In this document: one piece after another, positions 56,352-64,000 of the stretch
How positions within the stretch are numbered: the stretch's first letter is position 1
Layout: each line of letters begins with the position of its first letter
Source of the DNA: CAWGJC01 sp965276665
GTDB taxonomy: Bacteria > Pseudomonadota > Alphaproteobacteria > Acetobacterales > Acetobacteraceae
DNA length: 64,000 nucleotides
Reading direction: 5' to 3'
Assembly (NCBI GenBank): GCA_965276665.1
Contig: OZ255620.1
Location: 1,178,001 to 1,242,000 of the forward strand
Notes under the pieces: generated by a model
Seen by the model: only the letters and a program-made list of their open reading frames with translations
Databases searched by the model: none
Told to the model about the DNA's origin: nothing
Position numbers and translations under genes: made by a program

Positions 56352-58677
56352 TGATCGTGCGGCTCTCGCAATCGGCTTCCACGCCGTCGCGCGTCAGGGC
56401 GACGACGTGGTATTCGCCGCGCAGCCAGGGCTCGAACTGATCGCGGTAATGCGGGCTGCCGGGCACGCCGGAATTGCCGATATTCTGCACCGCGAGGAAG
56501 CGTTCCGGCGCGGTGAAATCGACCACGATGCGATATTCCGCGCCCGAGCTCGCGCCATGCGGCGGCAACTCGCCGCCGGTGTTGCGCACCGTGTGCGAGC
56601 CGCCATCGACCGGCGCCGGACCGACATCGAACGCGGCCTCCGTCGCCGGTTGCGAGGCCGGGTGCTTCCAATGCGCGAGATGCACGTCGCCCCAGCGCCA
56701 GGCCGCCTGATCCGCGCCCAGCCGCTCGCGCAGCCCGGCGAGCGTCCAGCGCGCGACCTCGGCGACCTTGGCGGCGACGCCTTCCGGAAAATACTCCGGC
56801 TGCTTGCCTTCCAGCAGCGCGACGCCGAGGCCGGTCTGCTGCACCGAGAGGGGAAGCAGGCGCTCCGGCAGATGCACCGCCTGCACCACGCGCTGCCAGC
56901 GCGCCATGAACCCCTCGAAAGCGACCGGCGCCGGGCTTTCGAGCGTGTAGTCGCCGTCCCAGCCTTCGAGCAGGGCGGCGAAGTCTCCGGCATCTGCTGC
57001 ACCGCTCGCCGCGAGATGCCGCAGGATGTGCGGCACCAGCCCGACGGCGCGCATGTTCTTCACATCGTTCTGGAACGCGATGTTCGCCGCGCGGTCGAGA
57101 TTGCCGGGCGGCGCGAAGGCGAGATCAATGCGCGCGCCGCGATGCCCCTGCGAATAGGCGCCGTAGATCGGCACCGGGAAATTCGGCGGCACCACACGCT
57201 GATTGGCGCTCGCGACATAGCCGCGCGCCGGATTGAAGCTCTGCGGCAGAGCGTCGTACGGGATGGCGCCGCGCCAGGCATCCGCGGGGTTCGACGCATC
57301 GCGGAAGCCGCCGGTGACGCGGCCACGGATCGGCACGCGGCCGGCCATCTGATAGCCGACATTGCCGCTGCGGTCGGCGTAGACGAAGTTGAACACCGCG
57401 ATCGACCAGTCGCGCAGCGCGGCCCGGATGCCGTCACGATCCTGCGCGCGGTGCACGCCGATCATCGCGCGGAAATCATCGATATGCTCGGCGCCCACCC
57501 AGCGCAGCGAGAGCGGCGGATCGCCGCCTTCCGTCACCGGGGGGATCAACGCGTTGATGATCGGGCCGCGCACCGTCTCGCGCACGGCGAGCGCATGCGG
57601 CGCGGCGCCACGCACCGCGATGCTCTCCTCCCGCGTCTCGAAATTCCGCCAGCCATCGCCCTCGCGGTAGCGCGACACGTCATGCGGATCGACCTCCTCG
57701 CGGTAGAGGTCGCGCGTCGAGGCCGCGTTGTTGGTGATCGACCAGGCGAGCGTGCCGTTGCTGCCCCACCACATGCCGGGCAGGCCCGGATGGCCGGCGC
57801 CGGCCGCGTCGTCCTCCGGTCCGTGCAGACCGAACTCGTACCAGCTCGACGGCACCCAGAAAGGCTGGTGCGGGTCGCCGCAGAGGATCGGCGCGCCAGT
57901 GCCGGTGCGCTCGGGACCAAGCGCCCAGTTATTGCTGCCGGTCGCGTCATCGGTGCCGGCCGGGTGTGGCGGCCGGTCGCCGCCATCGGGGAGGATCAGG
58001 TGCTCCGAGCCTTCCGGCGTGAGGAACAGGGTGCGGAGCGCGGCGTCGGGCAGCAGGCGCGCCGTCTCGGCCGCCGCGATGCGATCGATGCGCCCGTTCA
58101 GCGACCACCAGATGCCGCGCGCGATCGCCACCAGATCGACCAGGGTGAACGGCTCGGGCGTGTAGTCGAGCACGAGGAACTCGACCGGCAAGGATGTCTC
58201 CGCCAGCGCGATCTGCCGGTTGATCCCGGCGACCAGCGCCTCGGCGATCGCGCGGGATGCCGGGTCCATCGCCTCCGCCTCGCGCGCGGCGATGGCGGGC
58301 AGGTCGATCGTGCGATGCGCGATGTCGCTCGCCAGATAGGCGGCGCCGAGGATCTCCGCCTGCCGCCCGAGCGCGCGGCGGCGCAGCCGGTCCATCTGCC
58401 AGAGCCGGTCCTCGGCCATCGCGACGCCGAGGCCGAAATAGAGATCGGACGTGGCGTCGGCGAAGACATGCGGCACGCCGGCGCGGTCGCGCAGGATCTC
58501 GACACGGCCGCCGACCTTCGCCGACACCACGCGATCGGCCGGCGCGGCGCGGGTGCGCAGCCAGGCGTCGCGCGCTTCGGTGAACTCGGCCTCGGCGATC
58601 CCCGCGGCGCGGCAGATCTCGGCGATCGGCCGCTTTTCGCGCAAGACGGCGACGATATCTGGCTCACCGAATTTCAT
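56338..58677 (-). CDS. Penicillin acylase family amidase (Ntn-hydrolase)
   Basis: 779 residues. The family autocleaves to expose a catalytic Ser and hydrolyses N-acyl amides such as penicillins, acyl-homoserine lactones or acyl-amino acids. The alpha chain starts RDRAGVPHVFADATSDLYFGLG, and the nucleophile is S248 in GSNNWAL. The beta-chain Asn-Arg region is near ASNPADAWRG. No signal peptide is visible, unlike periplasmic homologues; instead about 45 residues carry an HTH-like stretch (EICRAAGIAEAEFTEARDAW). AAGGA precedes ATG 58677. It follows clpP after 183 bp and overlaps the convergent phosphoribosyltransferase gene. Confidence 0.9.
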   Translation of the reverse strand: MKFGEPDIVAVLREKRPIAEICRAAGIAEAEFTEARDAWLRTRAAPADRVVSAKVGGRVEILRDRAGVPHVFADATSDLYFGLGVAMAEDRLWQMDRLRRRALGRQAEILGAAYLASDIAHRTIDLPAIAAREAEAMDPASRAIAEALVAGINRQIALAETSLPVEFLVLDYTPEPFTLVDLVAIARGIWWSLNGRIDRIAAAETARLLPDAALRTLFLTPEGSEHLILPDGGDRPPHPAGTDDATGSNNWALGPERTGTGAPILCGDPHQPFWVPSSWYEFGLHGPEDDAAGAGHPGLPGMWWGSNGTLAWSITNNAASTRDLYREEVDPHDVSRYREGDGWRNFETREESIAVRGAAPHALAVRETVRGPIINALIPPVTEGGDPPLSLRWVGAEHIDDFRAMIGVHRAQDRDGIRAALRDWSIAVFNFVYADRSGNVGYQMAGRVPIRGRVTGGFRDASNPADAWRGAIPYDALPQSFNPARGYVASANQRVVPPNFPVPIYGAYSQGHRGARIDLAFAPPGNLDRAANIAFQNDVKNMRAVGLVPHILRHLAASGAADAGDFAALLEGWDGDYTLESPAPVAFEGFMARWQRVVQAVHLPERLLPLSVQQTGLGVALLEGKQPEYFPEGVAAKVAEVARWTLAGLRERLGADQAAWRWGDVHLAHWKHPASQPATEAAFDVGPAPVDGGSHTVRNTGGELPPHGASSGAEYRIVVDFTAPERFLAVQNIGNSGVPGSPHYRDQFEPWLRGEYHVVALTRDGVEADCESRTIINPG

Positions 58678-58860
58678 GCGGGGTCCTTATGATTCGCGGC
58701 GGCGAATTGACGACATCGCGCGCAGCCCCGCAAGGCGTTAAGCCGGATGAAAGCTTTCGCGGGCAGGCTCGCCCGCATCCCGTTGGAGGCACGGATCAGG
58801 CCGATACGCATGCCTCCGTCGCGGAGGGGCCGTCCCTGGTGGGACGGCCCCGCACGCCGC
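58678..58860 (-). other. Intergenic region between clpP-like gene and penicillin acylase gene
   Basis: 183 bp, no gene seen. On the minus strand it starts with a perfect GC-rich hairpin (58826-58851), then a CCTCCG-cga-CGGAGG hairpin overlapping it, whose GGAGGC can instead pair with GCCTCC about 25 bases further on, then a GCGGGC...GCCCGC hairpin near 58768. The rest includes the AAGGA site for the acylase. Mutually exclusive pairing is possible but unproven. Confidence 0.4.
58826..58851 (-). terminator. Terminator hairpin after the clpP-like gene
   Basis: GGGGCCGTCCC, four-base loop, GGGACGGCCCC: a perfect 11-bp stem 10 bp after the stop of the clpP-like gene. No T-run follows, as is common in GC-rich genomes. 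Confidence 0.6.
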
Positions 58861-59550
58861 CTATCTCGGCGGCAGATCCTTCACGCTGTCGATGATGCGG
58901 TCAAGCATGCCGTAGGCGATCGCCTCCTCCGCGCTCATCCAGTAATTGCGGTCGGTGTCGCGCGAGACCTTCTCCATCGGCTGGCCGGTCTCGCGGGCGA
59001 TGATCTGGTTGATCCGCTCGCGCATCTTCAGGATCTCGCGCGCCTCGATGTCGATATCGACCGCCGGGCCGCGCACGCCGCCCATCGGCTGGTGCAGCAG
59101 GAAGCGGGTGTTCGGCAGGCAGAACCGCCGCTCCCGCGCGCCGCCGAGGAAGATGAGCGCGCCGGCGCTCGCCACCCAGCCGGTGCCGATCACCCGGACC
59201 GGGGAGAGCGTGTCGATGTAGCGGATCATGTCGTGGATGGTGTCGCCGCTCTCGACATGGCCGCCGGGCGAATTGATGTAGACGTCGATCGGAGCGTCCG
59301 AGGAGCCGGCCAGCGCGAGCAGCCGGCCGGTGACGTCGCGCGCCACCCGGTCGTTGATCGCGCCGAAGATCAGCACCTTGCGCTGGTTGAAGAGGCGGCT
59401 CTCCAGCTCGTTGACCGGCGAGGCGAGCGTGCGGTTGTCCTCCGGCTCCTTCGGCTCGGGGCCTTGCGGCTCCGGCACGTCGGGCCCGTCGGGATCCGGC
59501 TCGTCGTCGGGATCGGACAGCATCAGCCTGGCATCACGCGGATCGGTCAT
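58861..59550 (-). CDS. clpP: ATP-dependent Clp protease proteolytic subunit homologue with acidic N-terminal extension
   Basis: 229 residues. Serine peptidase subunit that degrades proteins unfolded by ClpA/ClpX-type ATPases. The triad is S128 (GTGWVASAGAL), H153 (RFLLHQPMGG) and D198 (VSRDTDRNYWMS). The strand-loop YINSPGGHVESGDTI is canonical. The active-site segment is WVASAG rather than the usual QAASMG, and about 45 residues rich in Asp, Pro and Glu precede the core, so it is probably a divergent ClpP paralogue rather than the main ClpP; it also lacks a clpX or lon neighbour. ATG 59550 is used; a TTG four codons earlier is possible. Confidence 0.88.
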   Translation of the reverse strand: MTDPRDARLMLSDPDDEPDPDGPDVPEPQGPEPKEPEDNRTLASPVNELESRLFNQRKVLIFGAINDRVARDVTGRLLALAGSSDAPIDVYINSPGGHVESGDTIHDMIRYIDTLSPVRVIGTGWVASAGALIFLGGARERRFCLPNTRFLLHQPMGGVRGPAVDIDIEAREILKMRERINQIIARETGQPMEKVSRDTDRNYWMSAEEAIAYGMLDRIIDSVKDLPPR

Positions 59551-59614
59551 GGCGGTTCCCAAGGGAATGGCGGGCGGCGGCCGTGGTGGCAGCCTTCGCC
59601 CGACGCGTCAATCT

Positions 59615-59642
59615 GGGGTCGCAGCGGACGCTGCGAAACCCC
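59615..59642 (-). terminator. Hairpin between kup and clpP-like gene
   Basis: TCGCAGC-ggac-GCTGCGA (59619-59636) is a perfect stem, extended by GGGG and CCCC outside a small bulge. It lies in the direction of transcription after kup but is now separated from the kup stop by the MITE-like element. Probable kup terminator. Confidence 0.45.
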
Positions 59643-59689
59643 TCGACGTTCGATCCGGCCGGAGCGCGATCTCCAGAGCCCTGTCCTCA

Positions 59690-59831
59690 GAGGCCGTTTT
59701 GACACGTGGTCTGGCGAGTCACATGGCGTTATTTCCCGAGCACCGGAGCGGAGCGGCCGTCTCGGCCGTGAGCACCGGAGCACATAGAAAGCGCGTCGGA
59801 TGGCCGCCAGAGCGCTTTTCCAAACGGCCTC
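59690..59831. mobile_element. 142-bp MITE-like element at the kup stop codon
   Basis: Terminal inverted repeats start GAGGCCGTTT at 59690 and end AAACGGCCTC at 59831, with partial similarity for about five bases further in. TCA flanks both ends (59687-59689 and 59832-59834), the kind of three-base TNA duplication made by IS5/IS1031-type elements (family knowledge). Inside are two direct copies of GAGCACCGGAGC and no open frame, so it would need a transposase from elsewhere. The right TCA is the complement of the kup TGA stop. Confidence 0.6.
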
Positions 59832-61721
59832 TCAGAGCTCGATCTGGCGGCCGATCTCCAGGAACCGGTCGCGCGGCAGGTCGAAGGTCTCGGGCGCGTG
59901 GACCGCGTTGCGGTGCATCACCGCGAACAGCATCCGCTGCCAACCGGGGAGCACGCGGCGTCCGGGCGCGCGGACGATCTCGTCATGGGCGCCGAAATAG
60001 ATGGCGTCGCCCGGGTCCACCGGGCAGCCCGCCTCGCGGGCGGCCCTTAAGGCGACGGAAAGGCTCGGCATCTCGACGAAACCGAAATGCACCACGATGC
60101 GCCAGAGACCGTCCGCCATCTCGGTCACCTCGACACGGCTGTCCCAGGCGACGCGCGGCACCTGCTCGAACACCACCGCGAGGCTGATGACCCGCTCCTG
60201 CAAGGCCCCGAACTGCTCGGCATGACGGATCATCAGCAGCGGCACCGCCTCGTTGGCGCGGGTCAGGAACACCGCCGTGCCATGCACGCGCGGCAGCGCG
60301 CCGTTGTGAAGGGAGGCGAAGAACGCCTCGGGCGGCCCCTCCCGCGATGTCAGCCAGGCGCGGATCTCGGCCACCCCGCGATGCCAGCTCGTCATCAGGA
60401 TGAACAGCACGGCGCCGAGGAGCAGCGGGATGTAGCCGCCCTCGCGCACCTTCAGCATGTTGGCGGCGAAGAAGGCCGTGTCCATCACCAGGAACACGCC
60501 GGCGATCGCGCCCGCGCGGATCCGCCCCCACTTCCAGCAATCCCGCATCGCCCGGTAGAGCAGCACGGTCGTGAGCAGCATGGTCGTCGACACCGCCGAG
60601 CCATAGGCCCCGGCCAGCCGGTCCGAGCTGCCGAAGCCGAGGGTGAGGCCGAGCGTGCAGATCATCATCGTCCAGTTCACGAAGGGGACGTAAATCTGGC
60701 CGTATTCGCGATCCGAAGTCTGGCGGATGCTCAGCCCCGGCAGCCAGCCGAGCTGCATCGCCTGGCGGGTCAGCGAGAAGGCGCCGGTGATGATCGCCTG
60801 GCTGGCGATCACCGTCGCCATCGTCGCCAGCACGACCAGCGGGTAGAGCGCCCAGCCGGGAGCGGCAAGAAAGAATGGATTGCCGCCGGGCTTCGCCTGG
60901 CCGACCAGCAGCGCGGTCTGCCCGGCATAGCTCAACAGCAGCGCCGGCAACACGATCCCATACCAGGAGAGGCGGATCGGGAAGCGCCCGACATGGCCCA
61001 TATCGGCGTAGAGCGCCTCGCCGCCGGTAATCGCCAGGAACACGCCGCCGAGCACGACGAGACTTGCCATCGCGCCGTGCCGCAGCAGGAAATCCACCGC
61101 ATAGAGCGGATCGGCCGCGCGCAGTACGCCCGGATGCCCGAGCAGCTGCGAGAGGCCGATCACCGCGATGGTCACGAACCACAAAGCCATCACCGGGCCG
61201 AATACCCGGCCGATCCGCGCGGTGCCGAATTTCTGCGCGGCGAACAGGGCGACCAGCACGACGGCGGCGAGCGGCAGCACCGCGGGCTTCACCGCCTTGG
61301 TCGCCACCTCGAGCCCCTCGAGCGCGGACAGCACCGAGATCGCCGGGGTGACGATGCCGTCGCCGTAGATCAGCGCGGCGCCGAACAGCCCCATCGCGCC
61401 GAGCAGCCCGATCCGCCGTCCGCGCCCGGCGCCGATCAGCGACATCAGCGCCAGGATGCCGCCCTCGCCGTGATTGTCGGCGCGCATCACCAGCAGGCAG
61501 TATTTCACCGAGATCGACAGCACGAGCGTCCAGAGCAGGAGCGAGAGGATTCCGATCGCGCCATCCGCGCTCACATGGCCGCCGACGCCTTTCACCACCG
61601 TCTGCATCGTGTAGAGCGGGCTGGTGCCGAGATCGCCGTAGACGACCCCGATGGCGGCAAGAGCCGCCACCGGGAGGGCGGGCTTCTCACGGGCCGCCTC
61701 GGCTTGCTGCTTTTCGGGCAT
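59832..61721 (-). CDS. kup: Kup-type potassium uptake transporter
   Basis: 629 residues, the Kup/Trk-independent K+:H+ symporter of the inner membrane. The N-terminal signature is AAIGVVYGDLGTSPLYTMQ, followed by about 12 membrane helices (for example GLFGAALIYGDGIVTPAISVL) and a soluble C-terminal domain of about 180 residues. ATG 61721 is preceded by GAGGTCGC. The stop codon coincides with the target-site duplication of a MITE-like element. Divergent from a receiver-PAS gene across 235 bp. Confidence 0.96.
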   Translation of the reverse strand: MPEKQQAEAAREKPALPVAALAAIGVVYGDLGTSPLYTMQTVVKGVGGHVSADGAIGILSLLLWTLVLSISVKYCLLVMRADNHGEGGILALMSLIGAGRGRRIGLLGAMGLFGAALIYGDGIVTPAISVLSALEGLEVATKAVKPAVLPLAAVVLVALFAAQKFGTARIGRVFGPVMALWFVTIAVIGLSQLLGHPGVLRAADPLYAVDFLLRHGAMASLVVLGGVFLAITGGEALYADMGHVGRFPIRLSWYGIVLPALLLSYAGQTALLVGQAKPGGNPFFLAAPGWALYPLVVLATMATVIASQAIITGAFSLTRQAMQLGWLPGLSIRQTSDREYGQIYVPFVNWTMMICTLGLTLGFGSSDRLAGAYGSAVSTTMLLTTVLLYRAMRDCWKWGRIRAGAIAGVFLVMDTAFFAANMLKVREGGYIPLLLGAVLFILMTSWHRGVAEIRAWLTSREGPPEAFFASLHNGALPRVHGTAVFLTRANEAVPLLMIRHAEQFGALQERVISLAVVFEQVPRVAWDSRVEVTEMADGLWRIVVHFGFVEMPSLSVALRAAREAGCPVDPGDAIYFGAHDEIVRAPGRRVLPGWQRMLFAVMHRNAVHAPETFDLPRDRFLEIGRQIEL

Positions 61722-61956
61722 GCGACCTCTGTTCTCTCCCGTGATCCCTCCCGGCCTGGTCTCTCCAGGCATGGGCGTCGCGACAACTCCCGGCCGCGGC
61801 CGCCGGGACAGCGCCCCTTGCTCACGTTCGCGTGATCTCTTCAGCGTCCGAAATGCGGCTTCCTGTTGCCGGGCGGGGCTGGTCGTTCTTAATTCCGACA
61901 ATGCTGCGGAATCGTTCGATGCCGAAATCCGCCTTGCCGCCCCGCGCCGCCGGCCG
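61722..61956. promoter_or_regulatory. Divergent region, kup / receiver-PAS gene
   Basis: 235 bp. For the plus-strand gene, TTGCCG at 61866 and CTTAAT at 61888 (16-bp spacer) form a weak promoter, followed by an inverted repeat ATTCCG-n9-CGGAAT at 61892-61912. Toward kup there is a small CCTGG-n5-CCAGG hairpin near 61755. No gene is seen. Confidence 0.4.
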
Positions 61957-62826
61957 ATGACGCGCATCCTGCTGCTCGGGGGCGATCCGGGGGAAGCCGA
62001 TCGGGCGGGGGACGCGCTCGCCGCGGCCGGCCTCGCGCCGAGCCTCGAGCGGGTGGCGACGGCCGCCGAATTCCGCGCGGCGCTGGACGCTGGCGGGCAC
62101 GCGCTGGTCATCGTCGACCTCGCCGGCCGAGAGGCGGCACGCGCCTCGCTCGCGACCGCGCGCACGATCAGGCCGGAAATCCCTGCGCTGCTGCTCGCCG
62201 ACCGGCCGGACGAGGCGATCATCGCCGCCGTTAGCGAAGGCCCCGTCGGTTGCGTCTTCCGTCCCCTGCCCGGCCGCCTGGCGGAAGCAGTGACGGGGGC
62301 GCTCGCCGCTTCCGCCGCCCGGGCTGAGACCGCCCGGCTGGAGCGGGCGCGCGAGGCCGAGCGCCGCGCGCTCCGCGAGCGCGAGCTGCGCCTCGGGCTG
62401 CTGATGAAGGCGACCGCCTCGATGCTCTGGACCGCCGATTCGGTTGGCCGGTTCGCGGTGCCGCAACCCGGCTTCGAGGAGCTGACCGGCAGCAGTTTCG
62501 CGCAATACCGGGGCTGGGGCTGGCTCGGCTTCATCCACCCCGAGGATCGCGACCGCATGCGCGATGCCTGGCGCGCCGCCGCGGTGAGCCGGACCCTGCT
62601 CGAGATCGAGCATCGCGTCCGGCTGCCGGACGGCAGCTATCGGCACCTGCTGACACGGGGCGTCCCCGTCCTCGGGGCGGAGATCGACGGCGAGCCCGGC
62701 CGGCTGCTCGGCTGGACCGGGGGTTCGTCGGACATCGAGACGCGCAAGCTGGCCGAGCTCGCGCTGCACCAGCGGATCGCCGAGCTGGAGGCGGCGCTCC
62801 GCCTCAGGGAATGCGGCCTCGGGTAG
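61957..62826 (+). CDS. Receiver-like/PAS domain signalling protein without output domain
   Basis: 289 residues. Residues 1-110 resemble a response-regulator receiver: ILLLGGDPGEADRAGDAL, a phospho-acceptor-like Asp in ALVIVDLAG, and a final strand GCVFRPL where the usual Lys is replaced by Arg, so it may be degenerate. A coiled-coil linker (RAETARLERAREAERRALRE) leads to a PAS fold starting LLMKATASMLWTADSVGRF with PAC segment RVRLPDGSYRHLLTRG. No histidine kinase, GGDEF or DNA-binding domain follows. It could act as a sensory adaptor. Starting at ATG 61957 is inferred from domain limits. Confidence 0.78.
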   Translation: MTRILLLGGDPGEADRAGDALAAAGLAPSLERVATAAEFRAALDAGGHALVIVDLAGREAARASLATARTIRPEIPALLLADRPDEAIIAAVSEGPVGCVFRPLPGRLAEAVTGALAASAARAETARLERAREAERRALRERELRLGLLMKATASMLWTADSVGRFAVPQPGFEELTGSSFAQYRGWGWLGFIHPEDRDRMRDAWRAAAVSRTLLEIEHRVRLPDGSYRHLLTRGVPVLGAEIDGEPGRLLGWTGGSSDIETRKLAELALHQRIAELEAALRLRECGLG

Positions 62827-62906
62827 TAGGGCGCGGGAATGCAACCCCGCTCACATCATTGCGTTTTCCCGCGCACGGCCATGTCGGCCGCAACGGAGCG
62901 CCCTCG

Positions 62907-63080
62907 ATGCTGAAACTCGCCTTGTTCTTCCTGGTGGTGTCGATCATCGCCGGCCTGTTCGGGTTCACCGGCATCTCGGCCGCGACCGCTGGCGTCGCGC
63001 GCATCCTCTTTTTCATCGCGATCGTCGTGTTCCTGATCTTCCTCGTGCTGGCGATCACCGCCGGGCGCGCGATATTCTAG
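62907..63080 (+). CDS. DUF1328 small membrane protein (YtjA-like)
   Basis: 57 residues, almost entirely two hydrophobic helices: LKLALFFLVVSIIAGLFGF and ARILFFIAIVVFLIFLVLAI, separated by the TGISAATAGV turn, exactly the YtjA/UPF0391 pattern. Often stress-induced in relatives; function unknown. CGGAG precedes ATG 62907. Same direction as the receiver-PAS gene with 80 bp between. Confidence 0.9.
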   Translation: MLKLALFFLVVSIIAGLFGFTGISAATAGVARILFFIAIVVFLIFLVLAITAGRAIF

Positions 63081-63105
63081 CACCGCATCGGACTGGCCTG
63101 CGCGA

Positions 63106-63134
63106 AACGGCGCCGGGGATCGCCCGGTGCCGTT
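63106..63134. terminator. Strong hairpin between convergent genes
   Basis: AACGGCGCCGGG and CCCGGTGCCGTT form a 12-bp stem (one G-T wobble) around GATCG, with further imperfect pairing outside (GCGA/CGC). It lies between the DUF1328 gene and the convergent glycosyltransferase gene; likely terminates both. Confidence 0.55.
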
Positions 63135-63187
63135 CGCTTGTGGGGGTCCGCTTTGTACAGGGCATGGTTTCGGATCCAACGCCCGGC

Positions 63188-64000
63188 CTAACGGGGCGGC
63201 CAGGCGGCCAGGCCGCGCAGATCCTGGACGATGCGGGCGATCGGGCCCGACCAGTCCCCCGCTCGTTCCTGCCGGTAGAGGCGGAGCGTCGGGTACCACG
63301 GGCTGTCGTCACGCCCGGAGAGCCAGCGCCAGCACCCGTCGAAGCGCGACAGCACCCAGACCGGCCGGCCGAGCCCGCCCGCCAAATGCGCGACCGAGGT
63401 ATCGACCGAGATCACCAGATCGAGCCCGGCGATCAGCGCGGCGGTGTCCTCGAAATCGGCGATGTCCGGCGTCGGGTCGATCAGGTCGAGGCCGGGCGGC
63501 GGCGTCCGCGCCTGCTCTGAAGGCGGGCCGAGCTGCAGGCTGACGAAGCGCACGCCCGGGATGCCGGCGAGCGGCGCGAGGCAGGCGAGGCGCAGCGAGC
63601 GGCGGCGATCCGCGTGGTGGTTGCGCGGCTCGCCCGGCCGCGGACTGCCGGCCCAGACCAGGCCGACACGCAGCTTCCCATCGGCCGGCAGGCGCGACGC
63701 CCAGCGCTCCGTCAGCGCCGGATCGGCGTGCAGATAGGGCGCCTGGCCGGGAATCGTCTCGAGCGTGGTCCCGCAGGCATGCGGCAGGCTCATCAGCGGC
63801 GCATGCAGATCGAACTCGGGGAGCGAATCCCCGCTCGCGACGATCTCCGCCGCCCCTTCGACCCGGCCGAGCAGGCGCAGCAGCGGCCTCTGCGCCTCCA
63901 GGATGACGCGGCCGCCCCGCGCCGCGACCTCGGCGGCGTAGCGGACGAATTGCAGCGTGTCGCCGAGACCCTGCTCGGCATGCAGCAGCACGCGCTCGCC
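63188..64000 (-). CDS. Glycosyltransferase (GT9/OGT-like), C-terminal part (5' end beyond window)
   Basis: At least 270 residues; the frame stays open to the window edge (GERVLLHAEQGLGDTLQFVR), so the start is outside. The Rossmann halves resemble ADP-heptose:LPS heptosyltransferases and the C-terminal domain of TPR-linked glycosyltransferases: GLVWAGSP, RRSLRLACLAPLAGIPGVRFVSLQLG, DLVISVDTSVAHLAGGLGRPVW and the end motif WRWLSGRDDSPWYPTLRLYRQ. Such proteins often have N-terminal TPR repeats, which cannot be checked. Likely modifies a surface glycan or protein (inference). Confidence 0.88.
   Translation of the reverse strand, partial: GERVLLHAEQGLGDTLQFVRYAAEVAARGGRVILEAQRPLLRLLGRVEGAAEIVASGDSLPEFDLHAPLMSLPHACGTTLETIPGQAPYLHADPALTERWASRLPADGKLRVGLVWAGSPRPGEPRNHHADRRRSLRLACLAPLAGIPGVRFVSLQLGPPSEQARTPPPGLDLIDPTPDIADFEDTAALIAGLDLVISVDTSVAHLAGGLGRPVWVLSRFDGCWRWLSGRDDSPWYPTLRLYRQERAGDWSGPIARIVQDLRGLAAWPPR

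Overview
The window is 64 kb of GC-rich, densely packed bacterial chromosome. GC content, codon use, the yqeY-dnaG-rpoD block next to carA-carB-greA, and a MucR/Ros-type regulator all point to an alphaproteobacterium. Rhodospirillales/Acetobacteraceae is my best guess (inference; no rRNA or other marker is present). I recognise no tRNA, rRNA, CRISPR array, phage module or complete transposon.

Layout. 1-4.0 kb: the end of an acyl-ACP/acyl-CoA synthetase, then a minus-strand set of CoA-transferase, crotonase-fold protein and serine hydrolase. 4.1-6.7 kb: a von Willebrand-like DUF1194 protein, an AI-2E-type membrane protein and a GNAT acetyltransferase. 6.7-10.9 kb: rpoD, dnaG and yqeY, divergent from 11.1-17.7 kb: carA (with an N-terminal helix-turn-helix fusion), carB, greA and threonine ammonia-lyase. 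17.8-18.8 kb: two paralogous lipoproteins. 18.8-24.3 kb: one operon of ABC sugar-type binding protein, two permeases, a cytoplasmic sulfatase and a DUF4432 aldose-epimerase-like protein.

24.3-58.7 kb is dominated by uptake and hydrolysis of amide and peptide compounds. It holds a D-aminopeptidase, two M81 (MlrC-like) metallopeptidases, two M28-like proteins lacking the usual catalytic glutamates, an MHS-type transporter, hydantoinase/oxoprolinase B and A, a sugar-type ABC importer, two dipeptide-type ABC importers (one complete, one without ATPases), an M20 amidohydrolase and a penicillin-acylase-family protein. Together they look like a catabolic region for modified, cyclic or D-amino-acid-containing peptides or amides. 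Also in this stretch are a TrxB-like ferredoxin-NADP reductase, a divergent ferredoxin reductase/Rieske ferredoxin pair, a MucR homologue, a MaoC-fold protein and a phosphoribosyltransferase.

58.8-64 kb: a ClpP-like protease, Kup potassium transporter, a receiver-PAS protein, a DUF1328 membrane peptide and the C-terminal part of a glycosyltransferase.

Non-coding points of interest: two copies of a long nested palindromic repeat, one of which supplies the C-terminal codons and stop of carA; a 142-bp MITE-like element whose target duplication coincides with the kup stop codon; a 27-bp duplication at the end of the GNAT gene; and a perfect palindrome just upstream of carA that could be an operator for its fused helix-turn-helix. 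Apart from rpoD, greA, the MucR homologue and the receiver-PAS protein, no dedicated regulator is visible, so control of the catabolic genes must lie elsewhere.
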